NCBI GenBank assembly: GCA_029556615.1
Contig: JAKQDD010000176.1
Location: 62,001-126,000, forward strand
Origin: Verrucomicrobiota bacterium
GTDB taxonomy: Bacteria > Verrucomicrobiota > Verrucomicrobiia > Limisphaerales > J093
Direction of reading: 5' to 3'
Length of the DNA stretch: 64,000 nt
The notes beneath the pieces are model-generated. The model made no database searches, was not told the origin of the DNA, and was given only the letters and a program-made list of their open reading frames with translations. Below, piece after piece: positions 38,224 to 46,182 of this stretch (positions are counted from its first letter, which is position 1; each line of letters opens with the position of its first letter). A program made the translations under genes and the position numbers.

Positions 38224-38352
38224 TCGCTCTTTGTGGTTTCATGGCTTCCCAGGCCGGTGATTGGACATGAGGCAGTAGGTGAGGACTTCGATGCCGCTGA
38301 AGGCGGCCTGGTGCCAGAGCAAGTGCCGGAGCTTCTCCTTTTTGAGTACGAC
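38224..38352 (-). pseudogene. Remnant of a REP-associated tyrosine transposase (RAYT, Y1_Tnp)
   Basis: The minus strand reads 'VLKKEKLRHLLWHQAAFSG' then 'IEVLTYCLMSNHRPGKP' and stops. This matches the region of IS200/RAYT transposases leading to the HUH motif (L-T-Y-C-x-M-x-N-H-x-H-x-L). The frame breaks exactly at 'SNH', before the second histidine, and nothing of the catalytic tyrosine part is seen. It is therefore a short dead fragment. Confidence 0.75.
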
Positions 38353-38385
38353 TATTAGCCTGTCCCCCTATCTTCTCCTAGTCCG

Positions 38386-39477
38386 GTGACCCTGATTCTG
38401 GGGCCGCGTCAGTGTGGCAAGACGACGTTGGCCCAGATGCTGGGCCAGCGGCAGGCCGGGAGCTATTACGATTTGGAGAGTCCCCGAGACCTGGCGCGTC
38501 TGGCGCATCCGCAAACCGTGCTGGAAGCAGCGCGTGGGCTGGTGGTGCTGGATGAGATTCAACAGCGGCCAGACTTGCTGCCGCTCTTGCGGGTGATGGC
38601 GGATCGGAAACCGCTTCCGTGTCGCTTTCTTCTGCTGGGGAGCGCTTCGCCCGATTTGATGAAGCAGTCTTCGGAGACGCTGGCGGGGCGGGTGCATTTC
38701 GTGGACATGGGCGGCTTCACCCTCGCCGAGACCGGGATCGAGCGGCAGACCGACCTTTGGGTGCGCGGAGGATTCCCCAATTCATTTCTGGCGGCCAGCG
38801 AGGCGTTGAGCCTGAAGTGGCGGGAGGATTTCATTCAGACGTTTTTGCAACGGGACATTCCGATGCTGGGCATCCAGGTGCCAGCGGCCACGCTGCACCG
38901 GTTTTGGACGATGTTGGCGCATTATCACGGCGGCATCTGGAACGGATCGGAGATCGGCGATTCGCTCGGCGTGAGCCACCACACCGCCCGACGGTATCTG
39001 GACTCATTAAGCGGGGCGTATGTGCTGCGGCAATTGCCGCCGTGGTTCGAGAATCTGGGCAAGCGGGTGGTGAAGTCGCCGAAGGTGTATGTGCGGGATT
39101 CGGGCGTGCTGCACGCTTTGTTGAGCATCCCGGACTTGGCGGCGTTGCAAGGGCATCCCAAACTGGGAGCGTCTTGGGAGGGTTTCGTGATCGAGCAGAT
39201 TCTGTCGTGGTCCGGGGAGCGGAACGCGTATTTCTGGGCCACGCACAGTCGGGCCGAACTGGATTTGATGGTGCTGGCGAAAGGCAAACGCTGGGGCTTC
39301 GAGATCAAATACCAAGATGCACCGACGATCACGAAGTCCATGCGAATCGCGATGCAGGACTTGAGACTGGAGCGGCTGTGGGTGGTCTATCCGGGCAAGA
39401 CCGGCTATCCAATGGATGAGAACATCGAGTGCGTGGCGCTGGCGGACCTGGGCAGGATCAGGGAGGCGCTGGAATGA
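38386..39477 (+). CDS. DUF4143-family AAA ATPase, 5'-truncated
   Basis: 363 residues from a GTG. Walker A 'GPRQCGKTTLAQ' begins at residue 6 and Walker B is 'GLVVLDEIQQ'. 'DLWVRGGFPNSFL' and 'LQRDIPMLGI' lead into the DUF4143 part, which ends with a nuclease-like 'AELDLMVLAKGKRWGFEIKY'. Family proteins normally have ~20 more residues before Walker A. Here the frame meets a TAG at 38356-38358 and the sequence upstream belongs to the RAYT remnant. The gene has therefore probably lost its 5' end and promoter and may not be expressed. The intact family is often linked to mobile or toxin-antitoxin-like contexts. Confidence 0.75.
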   Translation: MTLILGPRQCGKTTLAQMLGQRQAGSYYDLESPRDLARLAHPQTVLEAARGLVVLDEIQQRPDLLPLLRVMADRKPLPCRFLLLGSASPDLMKQSSETLAGRVHFVDMGGFTLAETGIERQTDLWVRGGFPNSFLAASEALSLKWREDFIQTFLQRDIPMLGIQVPAATLHRFWTMLAHYHGGIWNGSEIGDSLGVSHHTARRYLDSLSGAYVLRQLPPWFENLGKRVVKSPKVYVRDSGVLHALLSIPDLAALQGHPKLGASWEGFVIEQILSWSGERNAYFWATHSRAELDLMVLAKGKRWGFEIKYQDAPTITKSMRIAMQDLRLERLWVVYPGKTGYPMDENIECVALADLGRIREALE

Positions 39478-39718
39478 CCGTTTTCGTGAATTGAGGGGGC
39501 CCCTGGGTCAGGTCGGCGAAGCCGCCGCCGCCCCAATCTGTGATCCGCCCTGAATCGGCGAGGGATCTCCCTTTGCGGAGCCGGTCCGCGGGGGATGGAC
39601 CCACAGATCCGCCCAGATCGACACAGATCCCCCGATGCCACAGATGGACGGAAGAGGGGGAACCGCGGACAACGGAACACACGGAAGGACGGACGACAGA
39701 GGAAGAGGACCGTGTCGA

Positions 39719-40026
39719 TGTCATTTGTCCCCACGGCTTCCGGGGATCTCGAGGACATCACCCTGGCGCTCTATCATCGAGGCGGGACCGACGCATACAC
39801 AGTGGACTTGGTCGAGGATGCCGGAGGGCTGCCGAGTTTCCAGTGGGACGACGGTTGGGTTGCTTTCAACGGCCATCCGCTCATGGCGTTTCGCGTGACC
39901 GTGGTGCCCGAGCCGGAGGCGTGTGCGGCGATAGCCGGGCTCGGGTTGCTGGGTCTGGCCGCATGGCTTCGGATGAAGGCGGGATGGGCTTGCCGTGGTC
40001 GGGGGTTCGGGCGTAGAATCCGGTAG
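39719..40026 (+). pseudogene. C-terminal fragment of a PEP-CTERM exported protein
   Basis: About 102 residues. A beta-rich stretch 'SFVPTASGDLEDITLALYHR' is followed by the sorting tail 'VVPEPEACAAIAGLGLLGLA' (PEP motif and hydrophobic helix) and a basic end with 'RGRGFGRRIR'. PEP-CTERM tails direct proteins to exosortase. There is no signal peptide and the usual preceding domain is absent. Upstream (39595-39715) is CACAGAT/ACGGA-rich low-complexity sequence. It is therefore most likely the 3' relic of a longer gene. The 240 bp after the ATPase gene hold nothing else. Confidence 0.6.
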
Positions 40027-40037
40027 TCCTGCTGGAT

Positions 40038-40114
40038 GCGCCCGTAGCTCAGTCGGATAGAGCATCTGCCTTCTAAGCAGAGGGTCCCGCGTTCGAGTCG
40101 CGGCGGGCGTGCCA
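40038..40114 (+). tRNA. tRNA-Arg (anticodon UCU)
   Basis: A cloverleaf can be drawn. The acceptor stem GCGCCCG (40038-40044) pairs with CGGGCGT, with a terminal G-U. The D arm starts TAGCTCAGTCGG. The anticodon stem TCTGC/GCAGA encloses the loop CTTCTAA, giving anticodon TCT. The T arm contains GTTCGAGTC. The discriminator G and an encoded CCA lie at 40111-40114. Confidence 0.95.
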
Positions 40115-40122
40115 GCCTTGAC

Positions 40123-40127
40123 GGAGG
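40123..40127 (+). promoter_or_regulatory. Shine-Dalgarno site of folP
   Basis: GGAGG lies 8 nt before the ATG at 40136. This settles that start over the upstream GTG at 40109, which would overlap the tRNA. Confidence 0.75.
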
Positions 40128-40135
40128 AATGCGGC

Positions 40136-41023
40136 ATGCTGCAGCTCAAGGAACTGGCGGAACTGTACGAGCGACATCGGTCGGCCGCCGGGGCGAGGGT
40201 CAAGGAGTTCAAGTTGCGGGGGCGGCATTTTCCGTTCAACACGCATCCTGCGATCATGGGGGTGATCAATCTCTCGTCCGACTCGTGGTATCGGGAGAGC
40301 GTTTGCCTGAGTGCGGACCGGGCGATTCACCGGGGGCAGGTGATGTGCGCGCAGGGGGCGGACGTGATTGACGTGGGGGCGGAATCGACGTTGGCGCATG
40401 CGGTGCGGGTGGACGAGGAGCTGCAGAACGGGCGGTTGCTGCCGGTGGTGCGGGCGTTGAGCAAAGTGGGCGTGCCGGTGTCGGTCGAGACGTACAAGCC
40501 GGAGGTGGTGCGGGCGTGTTTGGATGCCGGGGCGAGCGTGTTGAACCTGACGGGGACGGTCGAGACCGAGGAGATCTTCCGGATGGTGGCGGCCCATGAG
40601 GCTGCGGTCATCCTGTGCTACGTCGAGGGGCCGAACGTGCGCGAGGTGGGCGACTTTGATTTCACGGGGGATCCGACGGACCGGATGTACGAGTTTTTTG
40701 CGCGGCAGATCGAGGTGGCGACGCGGAACGGGGTGGAGAAGATCTTCGTGGATCCGGGGCTGGGTTTTTACTATGGGAACCTGCGGGACAGCGACGTCCG
40801 GGTGCGGCATCAGATGCGGGTGTTTTTGAACACGTTTCGGTTCCGGGCGCTGGGGTTTCCGACGTGCCACGCGTTGCCGCACGCGTTCGAGTATTTTGCG
40901 GAGGAGGTGCGGTCGGCGGAGGGTTTTTTTGCGATGCTGGCGGCGCTGGGGGGTACGGACCTGTTTCGGACGCACGAGGTTCCGCGGGTCAAGGCGGTGC
41001 TGGACACGCTCAGGGTGTATTGA
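40136..41023 (+). CDS. folP: Dihydropteroate synthase-family protein
   Basis: 295 residues. It would condense p-aminobenzoate with the pterin pyrophosphate in folate synthesis. Family landmarks: 'PAIMGVINLSSDSWY', 'AQGADVIDVGAEST', 'VGVPVSVETYKPEVV', 'GASVLNLTGT', 'FVDPGLGF' and 'DLFRTHEVPRVK'. Several positions are non-canonical (INLSSDSW rather than LNVTPDSF, and GAEST rather than GGEST), so this may be a diverged DHPS-like paralogue. It is the first protein gene after tRNA-Arg and 49 bp before ribBA. Confidence 0.82.
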   Translation: MLQLKELAELYERHRSAAGARVKEFKLRGRHFPFNTHPAIMGVINLSSDSWYRESVCLSADRAIHRGQVMCAQGADVIDVGAESTLAHAVRVDEELQNGRLLPVVRALSKVGVPVSVETYKPEVVRACLDAGASVLNLTGTVETEEIFRMVAAHEAAVILCYVEGPNVREVGDFDFTGDPTDRMYEFFARQIEVATRNGVEKIFVDPGLGFYYGNLRDSDVRVRHQMRVFLNTFRFRALGFPTCHALPHAFEYFAEEVRSAEGFFAMLAALGGTDLFRTHEVPRVKAVLDTLRVY

Positions 41024-41072
41024 AACGGCAATGCGGGCTGGCATTCTGCCGCTGCGACCGTAATCTCGCGGT

Positions 41073-42278
41073 GTGCGGACGCGAGCGGCATTTGACGCGA
41101 TCGACTCGGTGGTGGCGGATCTGCGGCGGGGGCGGATGGTGGTGATGGTGGATGACGCAGACCGCGAGAACGAGGGCGATCTGATTATGGCGGCGGAGCA
41201 TGTGACGCCTGCCGCGGTGAATTTCATGGCGCGGTTTGGCCGGGGGTTGATTTGTGTGCCGACGACCTCGGAGCGGCTGCGCCAGTTGGGGATCGAGAGC
41301 ATGGTGGGGCAGAACCGGGAGACCTTCCGGACCGATTTCCAGGTGAGCGTGGATGCGGCGAAGGGGATCACCACGGGCATCAGCGCCGCGGACCGGGCGC
41401 AGACGATCCGGGTGATGGCGGATCCGACGGCGGTGGCGACGGATCTTACGCAGCCGGGGCATGTGTTTCCGCTGCGGAGCAAGCCTGGGGGTGTATTGCA
41501 GCGGGCGGGGCACACGGAGGCGGCGGTGGATCTTGCGAGCATGGCGGGTTGCCGGCCGGTGGCAGTGATCTGTGAGATCATGAACACGGACGGCACGATG
41601 GCCCGGCTGCCGGAGCTGCGTCGGTTTGCCCGGCGTCACGGGCTACGGCTGGGCACGATCGAGGCCTTGATCAAGCACCGCCGGCTGCGGGAGCGGCTCG
41701 TGGAACGGGTCGAGACGGTCCGGTTGCCGACGGTCTACGGGCGGTTTGACCTGCATTTGTACCGGTCGAAGATTGACGGTCAGCATCATTTGGCGATGGT
41801 ATGCGGCGCGGTGGCGGGCAAGGCGGGGGTTTTGGTGCGGGTGCACAGCGAGTGTCTGACCGGCGATGTATTTGGATCGCGGCGTTGCGATTGCGGCCCG
41901 CAGCTGCACGAGGCGATGCGCCAGGTGTCTGCGGCCGGCTGCGGGGTGATTGTCTACATGCGACAGGAGGGGCGGGGCATTGGACTGCCGGCCAAGATCC
42001 AGGCCTACCGGCTGCAGGAGAAGGGCTTTGATACCGTCGAGGCGAATTTGAAGCTGGGGTATGCGGTGGATCTGCGCGAGTATGGTCTGGGCGCCCAGAT
42101 TCTGGCCGACCTCGGGTTGCGCACGATCCGGCTGCTGACGAACAATCCGCGGAAGATCGTCGGGCTCGAGGGGTACGGACTCGAGGTTGTCGAGCAAGTG
42201 CCGGTCCGGGTGCGGCCGAATCCGCACAACGCGCGGTATTTGAGGACGAAGCGGGAGAAGCTGGGGCATATGCTGTGA
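41073..42278 (+). CDS. ribBA: Bifunctional DHBP synthase / GTP cyclohydrolase II
   Basis: 401 residues, GTG start. The N-terminal ~200 residues are 3,4-dihydroxy-2-butanone 4-phosphate synthase ('VDDADRENEGDLIMAAE' and 'RAGHTEAAVDLASMAG'). The C-terminal ~195 residues are GTP cyclohydrolase II, with zinc ligands in 'CLTGDVFGSRRCDCG' and 'RQEGRGIGLPAKIQAYRLQE'. Together they start both branches of riboflavin synthesis. ribH follows 7 bp later. No FMN-riboswitch-like sequence was seen in the short upstream gap. Confidence 0.97.
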   Translation: MRTRAAFDAIDSVVADLRRGRMVVMVDDADRENEGDLIMAAEHVTPAAVNFMARFGRGLICVPTTSERLRQLGIESMVGQNRETFRTDFQVSVDAAKGITTGISAADRAQTIRVMADPTAVATDLTQPGHVFPLRSKPGGVLQRAGHTEAAVDLASMAGCRPVAVICEIMNTDGTMARLPELRRFARRHGLRLGTIEALIKHRRLRERLVERVETVRLPTVYGRFDLHLYRSKIDGQHHLAMVCGAVAGKAGVLVRVHSECLTGDVFGSRRCDCGPQLHEAMRQVSAAGCGVIVYMRQEGRGIGLPAKIQAYRLQEKGFDTVEANLKLGYAVDLREYGLGAQILADLGLRTIRLLTNNPRKIVGLEGYGLEVVEQVPVRVRPNPHNARYLRTKREKLGHML

Positions 42279-42285
42279 GGAACGC

Positions 42286-42753
42286 ATGTTGCGGAAGGTA
42301 AAACGGCTGGCGAATCGGGAGGATGGGGGGCGGTTTGTCGTGGTGGCGGCCCGTTACAATGGGCGCTACGCGGACGCCCTGTTGCGGGGTGCGCGGCGGG
42401 TGTTCGAGGAGGCGGGCGCGGCGGTGCGGGTTGTGCGGGTGCCGGGCGCGTTCGAGATCCCTGTGGTGGCGGCGGCGGTGGCGCGGGGCCAGCCGGCGCC
42501 GGAGGCGGTGGTTTGCCTGGGGGTCATTTTGCGCGGGGAGACGGCTCATGCGGAGCACATTGGCCGGGGGGTGACGGAGGCGCTGGTGCGCCTGCAGATC
42601 GAGAGCGGCGTGCCGATGATTCACGAGGTGCTGCTGCTTGAGAACGAGGCGCAGGCGCAGGCGCGGTGCCTGAGTCCGGCGCACAACCGGGGGGCGGAGG
42701 CGGCGCAGACGGCGCTCGAGATGGCGCGGGTGATGCGCGGGTTGCGATGCTGA
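42286..42753 (+). CDS. ribH: 6,7-dimethyl-8-ribityllumazine synthase
   Basis: 155 residues. It condenses DHBP with the ribitylamino-pyrimidine to make lumazine, the direct riboflavin precursor. Motifs: 'VVVAARYNGRYADALL', 'VRVPGAFEIPVVAAAVARG', catalytic His in 'GVILRGETAHAEHIGRGV' and 'NRGAEAAQTALEMA'. It is preceded by ribBA and its stop overlaps the next gene start, so the cluster is an operon. Confidence 0.95.
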   Translation: MLRKVKRLANREDGGRFVVVAARYNGRYADALLRGARRVFEEAGAAVRVVRVPGAFEIPVVAAAVARGQPAPEAVVCLGVILRGETAHAEHIGRGVTEALVRLQIESGVPMIHEVLLLENEAQAQARCLSPAHNRGAEAAQTALEMARVMRGLRC

Positions 42754-44348
42754 ACGATGGGACCCCTGCGATGAGCGCGAGCGACAGGGCGGAGGGCAAG
42801 CCTCTCCGGGCGCTGATCATCGAGGATTCGGAGTTCGATGCGGCGCTGCTGGTGCGGTTATTGCAGGTGGGGCAGTACCGGGTCACGTGGCGGAGGGTCG
42901 AGACCGGGGCGGACATGCGCCAGGCGCTGGCCGAGCAGGGATGGGACATTATTTTTTCGGACCATCAGATGCCGGAATTCAGCGCTCCGGACGCTCTGCA
43001 GATCCTGCAGGAGACAGCGCTGGACTTGCCGTTCATCATCGTGTCGGGGGGGATCGGGGAAGCGACGGCGGTGGCGCTGATGAAGGCGGGGGCGCATGAT
43101 TTTCTGATCAAGGGGCAATTGGGGCGGCTGATACCGGCGGTTGAACGGGAGCTGCGCGAGGCAGCCAATCGGGCGGCGCGGCGGGAGGCGGAGATTTCGT
43201 TGCGCGAGAGCGAGGCGCGGTACCGGAAGCTATGGGAGAACTCGCCGGACGCGATTGTGATGGTGGGTGCGGACGGGCGGATTGGGTTTGCGAACCCGGC
43301 GGTGACGGGGGTATTCGGCTATGCGCCATCCGAGCTGGCGGGCATGGCGTTCGCGCAGTTGATCGAGGCGATGCCGGCCGAGCCGGACAGGTTGTCGGCG
43401 GTTCCTGCGGTGCCGTCGGCCGAGGGGGCGGAGGGGCAGGCGATGGTGCAGGAGATGAAGGGGCGTCATCGGGACGGCCAGGAAGTGACGGTCGAGATCG
43501 GGTTCAGCTCCTTGCGGCTCGAAGGCAAGACGTGGCGTGTTGCCTTCATCCGGGACCTGACGGCGCGGCGTCGGGCGGAATCGGCCCTCAAGGAGCGGGA
43601 AGAGGAGTTTCGGGTGGCCCGCGAGGTTCAGCAGCGGCTGTTTCCGAAGGCCGCGCCGGAGATCCCGGGGTACGACCTTGCGGGGGCGTCGTTTCCCGCG
43701 GTGGAAGCGGGCGGGGATTACTTCGATTACCTGCCGATGCTCGAGGGCGGGCTGGGGATTGTGGTGGCTGACGTGAGCGGGCACGGGATCGGGCCGGCGA
43801 TGATCATGGCCGAGACGCGGGCTTTTCTTCGGATCGTGGCGTTGAACCGGCGGTTTCCTTCGGAGGCGCTGGGGGCAGCGAACCGCGTGTTGATCGAGGA
43901 TTTGGCCGACAGCGACCGGTTTGTGACCGTGCTGATGGCGCGCCTGGACCCGGCTGCACGCCGACTGGCGTATGCGAGCGCGGGTCATCCGGCGGGGCTT
44001 TTGCTGGATGCGACAGGGGCGGTCAAGCAGCGCCTGACCCGGACCGGGCGCGCCCTGGGGATGTCGCCGGACTCGGCCTTTCCGGATGTGACCGGGATCC
44101 CTCTGGCTGAGGGGGATGTGTTGGTGCTGATGACGGACGGGATCGAGGAGGCGGTGGACGCCCAGGGGGACCTTTTTGGGGCCGAGCGGCTTGTCGAGGC
44201 GATCCGCGCGAGCCGGCATCGGCCGGCGCAAGAGATCCTCGAACACCTGCATGGGGCAGTGCGGAGGTTTGCCTCCGGGGGTGCGGCGAGCGACGACATC
44301 ACGCTGGTGGTGGTCAAGGTGGGGAACGCCGCCGGGGCTGATGCGTGA
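42747..44348 (+). CDS. Receiver-PAS-PP2C (RsbU/SpoIIE-type) response regulator phosphatase
   Basis: 533 residues from the ATG at 42747, which overlaps the ribH stop; ATG 42771 is an alternative. Receiver domain ~15-135 ('ALIIEDSEFDAALL', phospho-acceptor in 'IIFSDHQMPEF', Lys in 'DFLIKGQLG'). A PAS domain follows at ~180-300 ('LWENSPDAIVMVGADGRIG'), then a PP2C-type phosphatase at ~310-530 ('AREVQQRLFPKAAPEIPGYD', 'EAGGDYFDYLP', 'VVADVSGHGIGPAM' and 'ASDDITLVVVKV'). Such proteins usually dephosphorylate an anti-sigma-factor antagonist in partner switching. No antagonist or kinase gene is adjacent, and its place in a vitamin operon is unexplained. Confidence 0.93.
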   Translation: MLNDGTPAMSASDRAEGKPLRALIIEDSEFDAALLVRLLQVGQYRVTWRRVETGADMRQALAEQGWDIIFSDHQMPEFSAPDALQILQETALDLPFIIVSGGIGEATAVALMKAGAHDFLIKGQLGRLIPAVERELREAANRAARREAEISLRESEARYRKLWENSPDAIVMVGADGRIGFANPAVTGVFGYAPSELAGMAFAQLIEAMPAEPDRLSAVPAVPSAEGAEGQAMVQEMKGRHRDGQEVTVEIGFSSLRLEGKTWRVAFIRDLTARRRAESALKEREEEFRVAREVQQRLFPKAAPEIPGYDLAGASFPAVEAGGDYFDYLPMLEGGLGIVVADVSGHGIGPAMIMAETRAFLRIVALNRRFPSEALGAANRVLIEDLADSDRFVTVLMARLDPAARRLAYASAGHPAGLLLDATGAVKQRLTRTGRALGMSPDSAFPDVTGIPLAEGDVLVLMTDGIEEAVDAQGDLFGAERLVEAIRASRHRPAQEILEHLHGAVRRFASGGAASDDITLVVVKVGNAAGADA

Positions 44349-44379
44349 ACCGGCCAGAGGGCGTTGACGGCGGACGATC

Positions 44380-45156
44380 ATGAAACGGGAGACGTTGGCG
44401 GCGAGACAGGAGCGGGTGGCGCATGTGATCGAGCGGTTGGGCCGTGTCTATCCGGAGGCCGAGTGCGCGCTCCGGCATTCGAATCCGCTCGAATTGCTGG
44501 TGGCGACGATTCTGTCTGCGCAGTGCACGGACGAGAGGGTGAACCAAGTGACGGCCCGGCTGTTTCGGAAATACCCGACGGCGGCGGACTACGCCGGGGC
44601 GTCGGCAGAGGAACTCGAGGCGGAGATCCACAGCCTGGGCTTTTTTCGGAACAAGGCGCGGAGTCTGCGGGCGTGTTGTCAGCGGCTGGTGGAAGAGCAT
44701 GGGGGCGAGGTGCCACGAACCATGGGCGAGCTGGTGGCGCTCGACGGCGTTGGCCGGAAGACGGCCAACGTGATCCTGGGCAACGCCTTTGGAGCGAACG
44801 AGGGGATCGTGGTGGACACGCATGTTGCCCGGCTGTCGGGCCGGCTGGGATTATCGCGGGAGACCGATCCGGTGCGGATCGAGCAGGATCTGATGGCGTT
44901 GGTGCCGCGGTCGGAGTGGACGCGATTCAGTCATTGGCTGATTTGGCACGGGCGACGCCGGTGTGCGGCGCGGCGTCCGGACTGCGCCGGGTGCGAACTG
45001 CGGGCCTGGTGCCCGTCTGCGGGGGGCTGCAGCCTCGCATCGCGCACCCGGTCTGTAGCCGGGGGCGCTGACCGCGGCGGGCGAAAGGGGGACTCCGCAG
45101 TCAGCTCTCGTGCCGCCCTCGACGCGGGCGGTTCCAGGAAGAGCCGGTCATCATGA
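44380..45156 (+). CDS. nth: Endonuclease III
   Basis: 258 residues. It is a DNA glycosylase/AP lyase for oxidised pyrimidines. 'LLVATILSAQCTDERVNQVT', the helix-hairpin-helix with catalytic Lys 'LDGVGRKTANVILGNAFG' and catalytic Asp 'VVDTHVARLSGRLGL' are present. The [4Fe-4S] cluster Cys sit in 'CAARRPDCAGCELRAWC'. About 45 residues of low-complexity C-terminal tail extend beyond the usual end. The stop overlaps the next start (ATGA). Confidence 0.95.
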   Translation: MKRETLAARQERVAHVIERLGRVYPEAECALRHSNPLELLVATILSAQCTDERVNQVTARLFRKYPTAADYAGASAEELEAEIHSLGFFRNKARSLRACCQRLVEEHGGEVPRTMGELVALDGVGRKTANVILGNAFGANEGIVVDTHVARLSGRLGLSRETDPVRIEQDLMALVPRSEWTRFSHWLIWHGRRRCAARRPDCAGCELRAWCPSAGGCSLASRTRSVAGGADRGGRKGDSAVSSRAALDAGGSRKSRSS

Positions 45157-45857
45157 ACCACGAGGGGGGAAGCCACGACATGTGGCGTCTGTGGGAGGAC
45201 GCGGCGCACGGGGCGGCTTGGAACATGGCGTGCGACGAGCTGTTGCTCGAGGAGGTTGCGATCGCGGGTCGGCCGGTCTTGCGGTTCTACGGGTGGGCGG
45301 CGCCGGCGGCGACGTTCGGCTACCTGCAGCGCTGGGCCGAGGTGCAGCGGTGGACGGCGTTACGGCCGCTGATCCGGCGGCCGACGGGTGGAGGTTTGGT
45401 TTCTCATGATCGGGGTTGGACGTACACCCTCGCGATTCCCGCGGGCCATCCGTGGCATCGACTGCGCGCGATCGAGAGCTACGCGCGGGTGCACGGCTGG
45501 CTGCGGCAGGCCTTCGCGCGGAGGGGGTGGCAGACCGAGTTGGCCCGGAGCGGTCCCGGCGGCGCGCCGGGCGCTTGCTTTTCGAGGGCGGAGACGTGGG
45601 ACGTTGTGAGCGGCGGCACGAAGGTGGCGGGGGCGGCGCAACGTCGGACGCCGGCGGGATTGTTGATCCAGGGGGCGGTTATGGAAGGGGAAGCTGGCGG
45701 CGGAGTGGCGGCGCTCCAAGCGGGAATGGTCGCGGTGGCGTCCGAGATCTGGGGGGTCATGTGGGAGCGATGGGCGCCGGGGCCGGAGTTTCACCGTCGC
45801 GTTGAAGCCGTCGAGGCTGCGAAGTACGGGACGACGGCGCACAACGCGCGCCGGTGA
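45153..45857 (+). CDS. Lipoate-protein ligase A family (biotin/lipoate A/B) protein
   Basis: 234 residues. Family hallmarks are 'GAAWNMACDELLLEE', 'LRFYGWAAPAATFGYLQRW', the RRxTGGGxxxH motif in 'LIRRPTGGGLVSHDRGWTYT' and the lipoyl-AMP-contacting Lys in 'SGGTKVAGAAQRRTPAGLL'. It could be a lipoate-protein ligase or an octanoyltransferase of the LipM type; sequence alone does not decide. It is the last gene of the folP-rib operon and is followed by tandem repeats. Confidence 0.88.
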   Translation: MNHEGGSHDMWRLWEDAAHGAAWNMACDELLLEEVAIAGRPVLRFYGWAAPAATFGYLQRWAEVQRWTALRPLIRRPTGGGLVSHDRGWTYTLAIPAGHPWHRLRAIESYARVHGWLRQAFARRGWQTELARSGPGGAPGACFSRAETWDVVSGGTKVAGAAQRRTPAGLLIQGAVMEGEAGGGVAALQAGMVAVASEIWGVMWERWAPGPEFHRRVEAVEAAKYGTTAHNARR

Positions 45858-46182
45858 GATCGGATCCAGTGGCCGCGAAGAGGGGAGTCGCCGCAAGAAG
45901 GCGCAAGAAGCACAAGAGAGGAAGCCCATGTTCTCTTCTGTCTCTTCTTGCGTGGTCTGCGCCGTTTGGCGGCAATCGGTGTTTTCCGGACCTGTGGCGG
46001 CGTGGTCGGCCGCGAAGAGGGGAGTCGCCGCAAGAAGGCGCAAGAAGCACAAGAGAGGAAGCCCACGTCCTCTTCTTGCGTGGTCGGCCGCGAAGAGGGG
46101 GAGTCGCGGCACCGTGTGCGCGACGAGGTTGGCCGCAGCTTGCGGTCATCGTGGGGGCTTCGTATAGTGGCTGCCACTGAGT
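45858..46182. other. Intergenic region with tandem repeats
   Basis: No supported gene. Most of it is the imperfect tandem repeat at 45872-46110, followed by ~70 bp that should hold the mdh promoter. Confidence 0.6.
45872..46110. repeat. Imperfect tandem repeat, 2.3 units
   Basis: A unit beginning GGCCGCGAAGAGGGGAGTCG and containing CGCAAGAAGGCGCAAGAAGC and ending near CTCTTCTTGCGTGGTC occurs at 45872 and 46008. A partial third copy starts at 46086. The first ~57 bp of the two full units are identical up to GAAGCCCA. The purine-rich CGCAAGAAGG pattern resembles degenerate intergenic repeats seen in related phyla. Confidence 0.8.

Noticed and set aside
39719..40026. Treating the PEP-CTERM frame as a complete small gene
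   Set aside because: It lacks a signal peptide, which PEP-CTERM proteins need for export, and it begins in the middle of a beta domain.
40038..40114. tRNA-Arg as an attachment site for an integrated element
   Set aside because: No integrase gene and no second copy of the tRNA 3' end were seen in the window.
41024..41072. Possible FMN riboswitch ahead of ribBA
   Set aside because: The gap is only 49 bp and lacks the conserved riboswitch core; a full aptamer does not fit.
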